Positions 44,114-50,728 of a DNA stretch of 55,296 nucleotides are shown one piece after another. The position numbers and the translations under genes were made by a program. Numbering within the stretch: the stretch's first letter is position 1; every line of letters starts with the position of its first letter. The stretch is from CAYRQP01 sp964426545 (GTDB taxonomy: Bacteria > Fermentibacterota > Fermentibacteria > Fermentibacterales > JCC-6), in assembly GCA_964426545.1 (NCBI GenBank), contig CAYRQP010000013.1:1-55296 (forward strand), written 5' to 3'. Under the pieces are notes generated by a model, which worked only from the letters and a program-made list of their open reading frames with translations, did not search any database and was not told the origin of the DNA.

Positions 44114-45847
44114 TCAATTATTCAGCAGACTGAGTGATTCATTCAAACCTGTGTCGATTTCACATGTATAATATACCAGTTCAATCCTGTTTATCCTCGT
44201 ACCAACCGTAATCTCATCGAGTTGCGATATATCCGGTAACTCCACTTTTCCGAATGCAGTATACCTTCCATCGAGCCTTCCGTGTGAATCGAGCATGATA
44301 AAGAACTGACTGCCGGCTGTATCCAGTCCGGCATCTGCCATTCCAATGACTCCCCGTCCGTAATGTTCTGTACTTCTTTCATTCGGGATTTCATACCCTG
44401 GACCGCCCAACCCGTTGCCGTCGGGGCAGCCCGCCTGTGCAACAAATCCCGGAATGACGCGATGGAAATAAATCCCGTCGTAAAATCCGTTCTCGGCAAG
44501 ATAGCAGAAATTCGCACAGGCAATCGGAGCAATGTCATCCCATAGAATGATGTAAAATGCCCCTGCATCTGTATGCATTATGATGTCATCGGGAAGCACA
44601 AAGGACATTGGATTGAAAGGGAGGATTACGGAATTCCAGCCCGTCTCCTTTACATAGCTGTCATCCGGTGTGTCCTGATACAACCATGTCTCAAATTCAT
44701 AGACAGCTTCAGCCGCAGCGTCAGGGTTCGAGTACTCACCGAGGTTATCCAGCATTCCCCCGAGTATCTCAAGTGCATACTGCCTGTAACCTCTCTCAGA
44801 CACATCATAGGCAAGCAGGAAGGGAATATACCAGTAAGTGTCAGACACCCATCTCTCTTCGAGTTCAGGAGTTATCGGCATTGAATCGAAGATCCAGACA
44901 CACATGGCGGCATACCGCTTTGCTGGTGAATCGTCCTGCATGTACCCGAGGATAAGCAGTGAATCTGAAACTGAAAGGTTTTCGACGGCCTTGATGCCGA
45001 CAGATCCATCCATCTCAGCCAGTTCCGCTATCCGCTGCCACCCGTCTTCGAAACCGGCATCCCGCCGTATAATCGCAGCCTCGAGAGAGATATACGGGAC
45101 TGAATCACTTAACAGGGGCTGAAGAAGTGCGGGGTCACATCTTTGAACTGCGCTGTACCGGACAGCCCACGACGAGTCCGAAAGAAAATCCTGAAGGTCT
45201 TCTTTAGGGCAGCATCGCGCGGCATACACTCTTTCGAGCGTGTTTAATCCCGCTTCATTGGGGAATCTGTAATGTTCGTATTCAATTTCTGAGAAGTACC
45301 GTGCCATCGAAGCGTTTCCTGCATAAGACAACTCTTCGAAGCTCAGCATGGGCACACCGAGAATATCGGTTTCTGTTTTCCCAAATACTTCGAGAACCAA
45401 CTGCTGTACGGATTTTGAAAGAAAACACCAGTTTCTGACTACAGCCCTTTTGAATTCATCTGCTATTTCTGTCTCAATTCCGTAGGCGATATCATGCAGA
45501 ACGCATCTCAGTCCAGCTTCTAACTGAGTCGGATTATCCAAATTAACATCTGATTCGTAGGAATACTCGATTTGAAGCGCAACACTCGCAAAAGAGCAGG
45601 GATGATTCAGAAGCCGGGCACAGAATACAGCTGTCTGAGGTACTACCGAATAGGCTCTCAATAATACTGCAGTAACATCTTCTTCGGAGAACCACTCGGG
45701 AATCCAGCTGGTCCGTGCCATGAAAAGCACCGTTTCGACCGGAGATTCGAGGAAAACTTCCTCGAATGCAATCGAATCGGGGGGAGAATGCGACTGTATC
45801 CACTCCAGCGGTGACATCAGACAGACTATAAATATTATCGTACCCAT
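44114..45847 (-). CDS. Exported protein with HEAT-like region and cyclophilin-type peptidyl-prolyl isomerase domain
   Basis: 577 residues from the ATG at 45847, overlapping the previous stop as TGATG with GGAG about 10 bases upstream. A hydrophobic N-terminus (IIFIVCLMSPLEW) suggests export. Residues about 30-400 are helical with HEAT-like repeats (FLSDSSWAVRYSAVQRCDP, DSPAKRYAAMCVWIFD). The C-terminal 170 residues form a cyclophilin: FYDGIYFHRVIPGFVAQAG (catalytic R), GLDTAGSQFFIML, and YTAFGKVE. It accelerates proline isomerisation in secreted proteins, perhaps those exported by the organism's many secretion substrates. HEAT plus cyclophilin fusions are known in FCB bacteria. Confidence 0.85.
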   Translation of the reverse strand: MGTIIFIVCLMSPLEWIQSHSPPDSIAFEEVFLESPVETVLFMARTSWIPEWFSEEDVTAVLLRAYSVVPQTAVFCARLLNHPCSFASVALQIEYSYESDVNLDNPTQLEAGLRCVLHDIAYGIETEIADEFKRAVVRNWCFLSKSVQQLVLEVFGKTETDILGVPMLSFEELSYAGNASMARYFSEIEYEHYRFPNEAGLNTLERVYAARCCPKEDLQDFLSDSSWAVRYSAVQRCDPALLQPLLSDSVPYISLEAAIIRRDAGFEDGWQRIAELAEMDGSVGIKAVENLSVSDSLLILGYMQDDSPAKRYAAMCVWIFDSMPITPELEERWVSDTYWYIPFLLAYDVSERGYRQYALEILGGMLDNLGEYSNPDAAAEAVYEFETWLYQDTPDDSYVKETGWNSVILPFNPMSFVLPDDIIMHTDAGAFYIILWDDIAPIACANFCYLAENGFYDGIYFHRVIPGFVAQAGCPDGNGLGGPGYEIPNERSTEHYGRGVIGMADAGLDTAGSQFFIMLDSHGRLDGRYTAFGKVELPDISQLDEITVGTRINRIELVYYTCEIDTGLNESLSLLNN

Positions 45848-46122
45848 CAAATATCATCTCCTTCGTCGGCATCATCTCCTTCGATACTATCGAGATACTC
45901 ACTTATCAACTCTTTTGCTCTTTCGGCATCTGACTGCATCACAAGCACATAACCCCAGACCGGATTGAATACAGTGGCAATACCGTCATACATGGGAATC
46001 TGCCTTGTTCTTATTGCCGCTTCTATTTCCTGGCTCTCCAGAAATGCCCGTATCGTGATGGCTTCGATCTCAGAACCGGCTTCGAGTACCTGAACCAGTA
46101 TTTCATCATCTAATCTGCTCAT
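45847..46122 (-). CDS. DUF2007 family protein
   Basis: 91 residues from the ATG at 46122, which has TGGAGAG 4 bases upstream; the ATG at 46137 would put that SD inside the gene. VQVLEAGSEIEAITIRAFLESQEIEA (spread over strand and helix) and GYVLVMQSDAERAKELI match DUF2007, small PII-like putative signal-transducing proteins (V...... EA..I...L...GI... V.V...D...A...L). An acidic tail GDDADEGDD closes it. Coupled to the cyclophilin gene by a one-base stop/start overlap. Confidence 0.8.
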   Translation of the reverse strand: MSRLDDEILVQVLEAGSEIEAITIRAFLESQEIEAAIRTRQIPMYDGIATVFNPVWGYVLVMQSDAERAKELISEYLDSIEGDDADEGDDI

Positions 46123-46175
46123 TTGCTCTCCATTCAATTCAAATAGTTACTTTTTACGGATATATAGGAATTTAC

Positions 46176-46181
46176 TATAAT
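46176..46181 (+). promoter_or_regulatory. -10 box (TATAAT) of the first TPP-like leader
   Basis: TATAAT inside TTTACTATAATAGTTAATTGA. The same context with two changes lies at the thiC leader (47924-47929), which supports that both are promoters copied together with the leader. The -35 region is weak (TTTACG). Confidence 0.55.
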
Positions 46182-46202
46182 AGTTAATTGAATGAGTTAA
46201 TT

Positions 46203-46279
46203 CAATACAGGGGTATCTGCCAATAAGTACTGAGAATAACTCATGAACCTGACCGGATAATGGACGAAAAGGAATTACA
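46203..46279 (+). promoter_or_regulatory. Degenerate TPP riboswitch-like leader before the C10 protease
   Basis: It keeps the THI-box signatures CTGAGAATAA, TGAACCTGA and CCGGATAATG in order, and the initial GGGGT. Compared with the copy before thiC, one T is lost in CCTGATCCGG. The GCCC/GGGC stem (P3) has shrunk to GTA/TAC, and the CCGG...CCGG stem (P4/P5) is broken (TAATGGACG). The GGCGGAGGGA part reads ACGAAAAGGAA. So the ligand-contact loops survive better than the stems. It may be a decayed or repurposed copy; TPP binding is doubtful. Confidence 0.65.
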
Positions 46280-46324
46280 ATGGATGAGAAAAGGGAGTAT
46301 CAAACCGTGAGGAGACAGAAGTGA
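46280..46324 (+). CDS. Possible 14-residue leader peptide coupled to the C10 protease
   Basis: ATG at 46280 opens 14 codons (MDEKREYQTVRRQK) ending in TGA that overlaps the protease GTG as GTGA. AAAAGG lies about 6-10 bases upstream, in the part of the leader that corresponds to the thiC SD. Such a tiny frame can occur by chance, but the overlap with the real start is suggestive of translational coupling. Confidence 0.3.
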   Translation: MDEKREYQTVRRQK

Positions 46325-47802
46325 AATTCACTGCTATCATTATTCTGGTTCTTGCTTTATTCCCTACAGTTCTACAGGCATTACCGGTTGACAGACCCGA
46401 TGCCGAAATTGCAGCAGAAGCCAGACTCACCTGTGATGGACAATACGGCCAATTCTCAATCATCAGCTGCATCTACATTGTAGCCGGTCAGAACCAAACA
46501 CTGTTGGCGTATGCTTTCGAACTCCACCCCTCAGGATACATCATAACATCGGCGGATACTTCACTACCACCGATAATCGCCTATTCCTACACCAATGACT
46601 GTGTAATAGATGGAATGACAGAGAGTATTTTGCTTGAAATGGTCCGGACAGATTTGGAATTCAGATTGGCATTTCTTGGTGATACTCCCCCTGAACTGCT
46701 CGGTCTGCATGCAGCCTGGTGGAGAGAGTACCTCTCGGGTGAATATGAGCTACTGTCAAACCTACCGGATCAGCAGTGGCCGCCAGCCGGAACGACACCG
46801 ACCGAGGGGTGGCTCATGGAAAACTGGTCGCAGAGTGCGCCATACAATGATTATTGCCCTCTCGACCTTATTGCAGGAAGCAGAAGTGTTGCAGGTTGCC
46901 CTGCGGTTGCGATGGGTGCAATCGTCAATTTCGGTGAAACGACAAAAGGTACACAATTCGACGATACTGATGATTACTATCACAACTATCACGAATACTA
47001 CTGGATAGATGACGATTATATAGCTCATGATTTCCCATCATGGCCAGAGCTGAATGTCCTCCTCGACACACTGGAAAGTCATTATGCAACGGGAGAACCG
47101 CTTACTCACAGTGACAAGGCTGCAATGGTGTATTCCTGTGGAGCAGCATGCAAACAGGTTTATACGGCCTCGATTTCAGGAACTTTCGGGGTGGATCAGG
47201 TATATGATGCCTACTTGAGGTTCGGCTTCACTGACTGCAGTCTTCTCGACGCGACTTCCGACAGTCTGTATGAAAGGCTTTCAGCGAATATGATGAATGC
47301 CATGCCGGCGCACCTGGCGATAATCGATTCAGTATCTCACTATGGGCATAACATGGTTATAGACGGATACAATACGGAAGAATTCTACCATATAAATTTT
47401 GGATGGAGCGGCAGTTACAACGGATGGTACCAGTTTCCACTGACAGGTATGCCGTACGGTATGAACATCATCGAAGGGATCGTACTTGATATAGGAGAAG
47501 CTCAGCAATCCATTGAACAGGGACCGATGCAGAATACGAATTCCATACTGCAACTTGTTTGCCTTAACAATCCTGTCGCAGATTATTTGAGTTTCGACCT
47601 TATATTGACCGAAACATCCAATATGAACTTGTCGGTCTACAGTATTTCAGGTCAACTGATAGACACTATTGCAGAGGGTGAGTTTCATCCGGGTTCGTAC
47701 AGTTCTGAGTGGATTACTGCGGATGTCCAATGCGGTGTGTATCATCTGGTAGCAACTGGGTCATTTGGAATCGAGACGATAAGATTCACTGTCCTTCGCT
47801 GA
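46321..47802 (+). CDS. C10 family (streptopain-like) cysteine protease with T9SS sorting domain
   Basis: 493 residues from a GTG with GGAG 6 bases upstream. Signal peptide (IIILVLALFPTVLQA), then a propeptide with the Spi-like pattern (YAFELHPSGYIITSADTSLPPIIAYS split over strands). The papain-fold domain follows, with Cys193 in AGCPAVAMG and His343 in HYGHNMVIDGY. The NFGWSG..NGWY pattern confirms C10. The C-terminus (SVYSISGQL, CGVYHLVATG) is a T9SS type A domain. Predicted to be an extracellular protease. It is preceded by a TPP-riboswitch-like leader, which is not expected for a protease. Confidence 0.88.
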   Translation: MKFTAIIILVLALFPTVLQALPVDRPDAEIAAEARLTCDGQYGQFSIISCIYIVAGQNQTLLAYAFELHPSGYIITSADTSLPPIIAYSYTNDCVIDGMTESILLEMVRTDLEFRLAFLGDTPPELLGLHAAWWREYLSGEYELLSNLPDQQWPPAGTTPTEGWLMENWSQSAPYNDYCPLDLIAGSRSVAGCPAVAMGAIVNFGETTKGTQFDDTDDYYHNYHEYYWIDDDYIAHDFPSWPELNVLLDTLESHYATGEPLTHSDKAAMVYSCGAACKQVYTASISGTFGVDQVYDAYLRFGFTDCSLLDATSDSLYERLSANMMNAMPAHLAIIDSVSHYGHNMVIDGYNTEEFYHINFGWSGSYNGWYQFPLTGMPYGMNIIEGIVLDIGEAQQSIEQGPMQNTNSILQLVCLNNPVADYLSFDLILTETSNMNLSVYSISGQLIDTIAEGEFHPGSYSSEWITADVQCGVYHLVATGSFGIETIRFTVLR

Positions 47803-47923
47803 AGCTCTTTTATCAAATAACTCCGACATGATTCAACAAATTTCGGAGACCGCCTTTTCAGCATCCAATTCACTCGATGCTCTATCAATCAAGGTGTCTT
47901 CTACGAATATTTCGATATTTTAG

Positions 47924-47929
47924 TATAAT
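47924..47929 (+). promoter_or_regulatory. -10 box (TATAAT) of thiC
   Basis: TATAAT in TTTAGTATAATAGTTAGTTGA, 20 bases before the riboswitch. Matches the copy upstream of the C10 protease. The -35 box is not obvious. Confidence 0.55.
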
Positions 47930-47947
47930 AGTTAGTTGATTGATAAG

Positions 47948-48026
47948 TTCAACGTGGGGGTGCCCGGAATAAGGGCTGAGAATACACTCCTTGAACCTGA
48001 TCCGGATAATGCCGGCGGAGGGATTG
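47948..48026 (+). promoter_or_regulatory. TPP riboswitch (THI box) of thiC
   Basis: All core elements are present: GGGGGTGCCC pairing with GGGCTGAGA (P3), then TTGAACCTGATCCGGATAATG and CCGGCGGAGGGA (P4/P5 with CCGG/CCGG). The GGAGGG of the 3' strand is also the Shine-Dalgarno of thiC (ATG at 48033). TPP binding should therefore hide the ribosome site and shut off translation. Confidence 0.93.
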
Positions 48027-48032
48027 CAATAA

Positions 48033-49319
48033 ATGAAAACACTCATCGAAAAATCGAAAGACGGTATAGTACTTGATATCGTCAAACGTATCGCAGCTAA
48101 TGAAAATGTCAATCCGGAGATGATCAGAGCCGGTCTTGCGAATGGTACAATCGTAATCCCAGCTAACAGAACTCACAAAATCAAGAAACCTATAGCTATA
48201 GGTTCCGGACTGACTGTAAAGACCAACGCAAATATCGGAAGTTCAGAGGATTTCGACTCTATCGATACCGAACTTGAAAAGCTGAAGGTAGCTGTAGCCC
48301 ACGGAGCCGATACGGTCATGGACCTTTCTACAGGTGCCCAGTGGCGTGAAATCCTAGCGGAAATAATGAAAAGAAGCCCGGTGCCGATTGGAACGGTTCC
48401 CCTCTATCAGGTATTCGGGGAAGCAATGCATGCCGACAGGGATGTCGGGGATGTCACTCCCGAAGAGATTTTCTCCGCGGTCGAAGACCACTGCAGAGCC
48501 GGGGTGGATTATCTGACTCTTCACTGCGGAGTTACACAAAGGTCTGTATCCCTTCTAAAGGAACAGGGTCGTAAACTCGGAATCGTATCGAGGGGGGGCT
48601 CTCTTCTTGCAGAATGGATGCAGAAGAATCAGCAGGAGAACCCGCTGTATGAACATTTCGACCGTCTTGTGGAAATCCTCCATGAATACGATGTGACTTT
48701 TTCACTCGGAGACGGTCTGCGACCGGGTTGCCTTTCTGATGCTTCTGACAGGGCTCAATTGGAGGAATTGATATCACTTGGAGAACTTCAGCAGATATCT
48801 CACAGTGCCGGTGTTCAGGTCATCATCGAAGGACCCGGTCATGTCCCGATGAATAAGATAGAAGAGAATATCAGAATGCAGAAGAGCCTGTGCAACAATG
48901 CTCCCTTTTACGTACTGGGGCCTATCGTCACTGATATAGCTCCCGGGTATGACCACATCACTTCCGCCATCGGAGGCGCAATGGCTGCATGGTACGGTGC
49001 AGACTTCCTCTGTTATGTGACCCCTGCCGAGCACCTTCGTCTTCCTGATGTGGATGATGTCAGAGTCGGTGTCATCTCAGCTCGCATATCAGCTCATGCT
49101 GCTGACATTGCTCGAGGTACTCCGGGGGCAATGACTCGGGATAACGCAATGGCTAAGGCAAGACACGATTTCGACTGGGAGGAACAGTATAGACTGGCAA
49201 TGGATGGAATCACAGCCAGAAAAGAGCGCGGCGAAGCCCTGCCTTCTGATTCCGATGTCTGCTCGATGTGCAGTCATTTATGTGCATTGAAAACCAGCAG
49301 ACGAACTCTTGACTCCTGA
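48033..49319 (+). CDS. thiC: Phosphomethylpyrimidine synthase
   Basis: 428 residues, the short anaerobe-type ThiC. This radical SAM enzyme converts aminoimidazole ribotide to the HMP-phosphate pyrimidine of thiamine. Seen: IGSGLTVKTNANIGSS, VMDLSTGAQWREI, TLHCGV, SRGGSLLAEWM, SLGDGLRPG, EGPGHVPMN, and TSAIGGAMAAWYGADFLCYVTPAEHL in two runs. The C-terminal cluster motif is CSMCSHLC (CX2CX3C), the spacing I associate with ThiC of anaerobes rather than CX2CX4C. Controlled by the riboswitch just upstream. No other thi gene is adjacent. Confidence 0.96.
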   Translation: MKTLIEKSKDGIVLDIVKRIAANENVNPEMIRAGLANGTIVIPANRTHKIKKPIAIGSGLTVKTNANIGSSEDFDSIDTELEKLKVAVAHGADTVMDLSTGAQWREILAEIMKRSPVPIGTVPLYQVFGEAMHADRDVGDVTPEEIFSAVEDHCRAGVDYLTLHCGVTQRSVSLLKEQGRKLGIVSRGGSLLAEWMQKNQQENPLYEHFDRLVEILHEYDVTFSLGDGLRPGCLSDASDRAQLEELISLGELQQISHSAGVQVIIEGPGHVPMNKIEENIRMQKSLCNNAPFYVLGPIVTDIAPGYDHITSAIGGAMAAWYGADFLCYVTPAEHLRLPDVDDVRVGVISARISAHAADIARGTPGAMTRDNAMAKARHDFDWEEQYRLAMDGITARKERGEALPSDSDVCSMCSHLCALKTSRRTLDS

Positions 49320-49348
49320 TTGTCCGATATCTGTCATTTTGTTATAAT
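49320..49348 (+). promoter_or_regulatory. Candidate promoter for the duplicated-domain gene
   Basis: TTGTCC (49320-49325), 17-base spacer, TATAAT (49343-49348), 79 bases before the TTG start at 49427. Good spacing; -35 box matches four of six. Confidence 0.5.
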
Positions 49349-49426
49349 CTACTGTTGATTTAACCTATATTAAATTTATAACTTATTTTCTTCAAATAAC
49401 CTGAAAGTATCTCTCTGGAGGTCATT

Positions 49427-49822
49427 TTGAGACATATGATGATTCCTGTTTCATGGAAAAGTGCTAAAACTCTTGCGAAAGTAATCAGAAAGAAAGAAGA
49501 AGACGGCTGGAGTGTTGTCGCTCTTGGTGAAATATCAGGAAGCAACCTGCTGATTCTAGCCGAAGACGGCGACAGATACGAACACGAAGTCATCCAACTG
49601 TTCTGGAGTCTAAGGGGCAAGGTAACGGACATCATTGCGGGAAAACAGAAAAAAGGATGGATGGTTGCTACGATAGGTAACTGTCTGGGAAGTTCCCTGA
49701 TGATATTGAAACGCAAGATCCCTGAAATCAAGGAAGAGGATATTCAGTTCTTTGTCAATGGTGAGGAAAGCACTCCCGCACCAATCGAAGAGTTGGATAC
49801 CAATGGAGAGTATTCCTCCTGA
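49427..49822 (+). CDS. Small cytoplasmic protein with an internal duplication
   Basis: 131 residues. The start is a TTG with GGAGG 5 bases upstream; ATGs at 49436 and 49439 are further from the SD. Two similar segments occur: KKEEDGWSVVALGEISGSNLLIL and KQKKGWMVATIGNCLGSSLMIL, each a short helix, a GW.V...G strand and a G..L.IL strand, about 48 residues apart. No signal peptide. I recognise no family; the repeated small alpha/beta units suggest a ligand-binding or dimer-like fold. It runs towards the winged-helix regulator, 5 bp between stops. Confidence 0.65.
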   Translation: MRHMMIPVSWKSAKTLAKVIRKKEEDGWSVVALGEISGSNLLILAEDGDRYEHEVIQLFWSLRGKVTDIIAGKQKKGWMVATIGNCLGSSLMILKRKIPEIKEEDIQFFVNGEESTPAPIEELDTNGEYSS

Positions 49823-49827
49823 TTTAT

Positions 49828-50478
49828 CTACTTTCCCCAGTCAATTCCCGCCTGTGAGAACAGGTCATATTCAGCAGGTTCTTCAGCAACCTCGGTCGTT
49901 ACCAAAGAAGCGAGTTTTCCTTTCAGGAATACAGAAGACTCGGACTGAATCCACTCGAGCCTTTCACCTTCTGCAGATACTTTCGCAGGGATGTTTCCAC
50001 CGCAAAAGCAAAAGCACCCGATAGTACTCCCCGTCAGAAGTTCTATCTTCTCGATTTCACTCCGCAGTTCATCCTCCTTGAATTCTCCGCAGGCAAGGTA
50101 AGACAGCTGCTTTCTCTCTTCTTTTACGGTAATAGCAGACCGTACAGCAGTTTTGATTCCTTTCCTGTTCTTTGTAGCCTTTGCAAGCAATTCTCTGGGG
50201 GATATCAGATATCTGAGAAGTACAGTGAGTGCCTGTGCAGTTTCAGAGCTGTCTGCGGATGTAAAATAGACTTTCGTACCGGATTTCTTCCGCCTGATCA
50301 ATCCTGCATTCAGCAGATTGGAGAGTTCACGCTGAACTCCGCCCCTTCCCGTATCGAGAAGGCGGACAAGTTCGAGCAGATAATAAGACCTGCCGGGGTT
50401 CAAAAGGAAGAGCGCCAGAAGATTCCGTCTCACTTTTCCAAACAGACATTCGCCGATGACTTTAATCTTTGTACTCAT
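49828..50478 (-). CDS. Winged-helix transcriptional regulator with unknown C-terminal domain
   Basis: 216 residues. Residues 8-75 form an ArsR-like winged helix: LFGKVRRNLLALFLLNPGRSYYLLELVRLL is the first helix set, GRGGVQRELSNLLNAGLI the recognition helix, and KVYFTSA the wing. The frame matches DNA-binding domains usually fused to MNT-type nucleotidyltransferases (FG.VR...L.LL...P...FY..EL). The rest (about 95-216) has ACGEFKEDELR, GCFCFCGGN and no recognisable nucleotidyltransferase GS-D motif; it may be a degenerate one or a Cys-containing sensor. Target unknown. Confidence 0.7.
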   Translation of the reverse strand: MSTKIKVIGECLFGKVRRNLLALFLLNPGRSYYLLELVRLLDTGRGGVQRELSNLLNAGLIRRKKSGTKVYFTSADSSETAQALTVLLRYLISPRELLAKATKNRKGIKTAVRSAITVKEERKQLSYLACGEFKEDELRSEIEKIELLTGSTIGCFCFCGGNIPAKVSAEGERLEWIQSESSVFLKGKLASLVTTEVAEEPAEYDLFSQAGIDWGK

Positions 50479-50728
50479 AAGGGGTACTATAGTTTTCTAA
50501 TGGATGCGGGTCAACTGTGTCAGTAAAAGTACCGTACTTCACTTCTCCCACTTAAGACAGCGGCAAGGCAGTCAGGACTAAAGATGGAGTAAGATGAAGT
50601 ACGGTACTGACATTATCCAATTTAAATATTCTTGCTTAGGGACATGATTTCATCGTGTCCCGAAAATCGCACCGCCTTTTATAGAAAGAACTAAAGATAG
50701 AGTAAGATGAAATACGGTATGGAATGTA
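50479..50728. repeat. Intergenic cluster of AGTACCGTAC-family and hairpin elements
   Basis: AGTACCGTACTTCACTTCT at 50529-50547 faces AGTAAGATGAAGTACGGTACT at 50588-50608 as an imperfect inverted repeat. CTAAAGATGGAGTAAGATGA (50578 on) recurs at 50691 on as CTAAAGATAGAGTAAGATGA, giving a 29-bp direct repeat with two changes. Between them GGGACATGAT-TTC-ATCGTGTCCC (50639-50661) is a hairpin with one wobble. No gene is seen. Confidence 0.7.

Noticed and set aside
47821..47848. CTCCGA...TCGGAG as terminator of the C10 protease gene
   Set aside because: Only 6 bp of stem with a 16-base loop and no T tract directly after; too weak to call.
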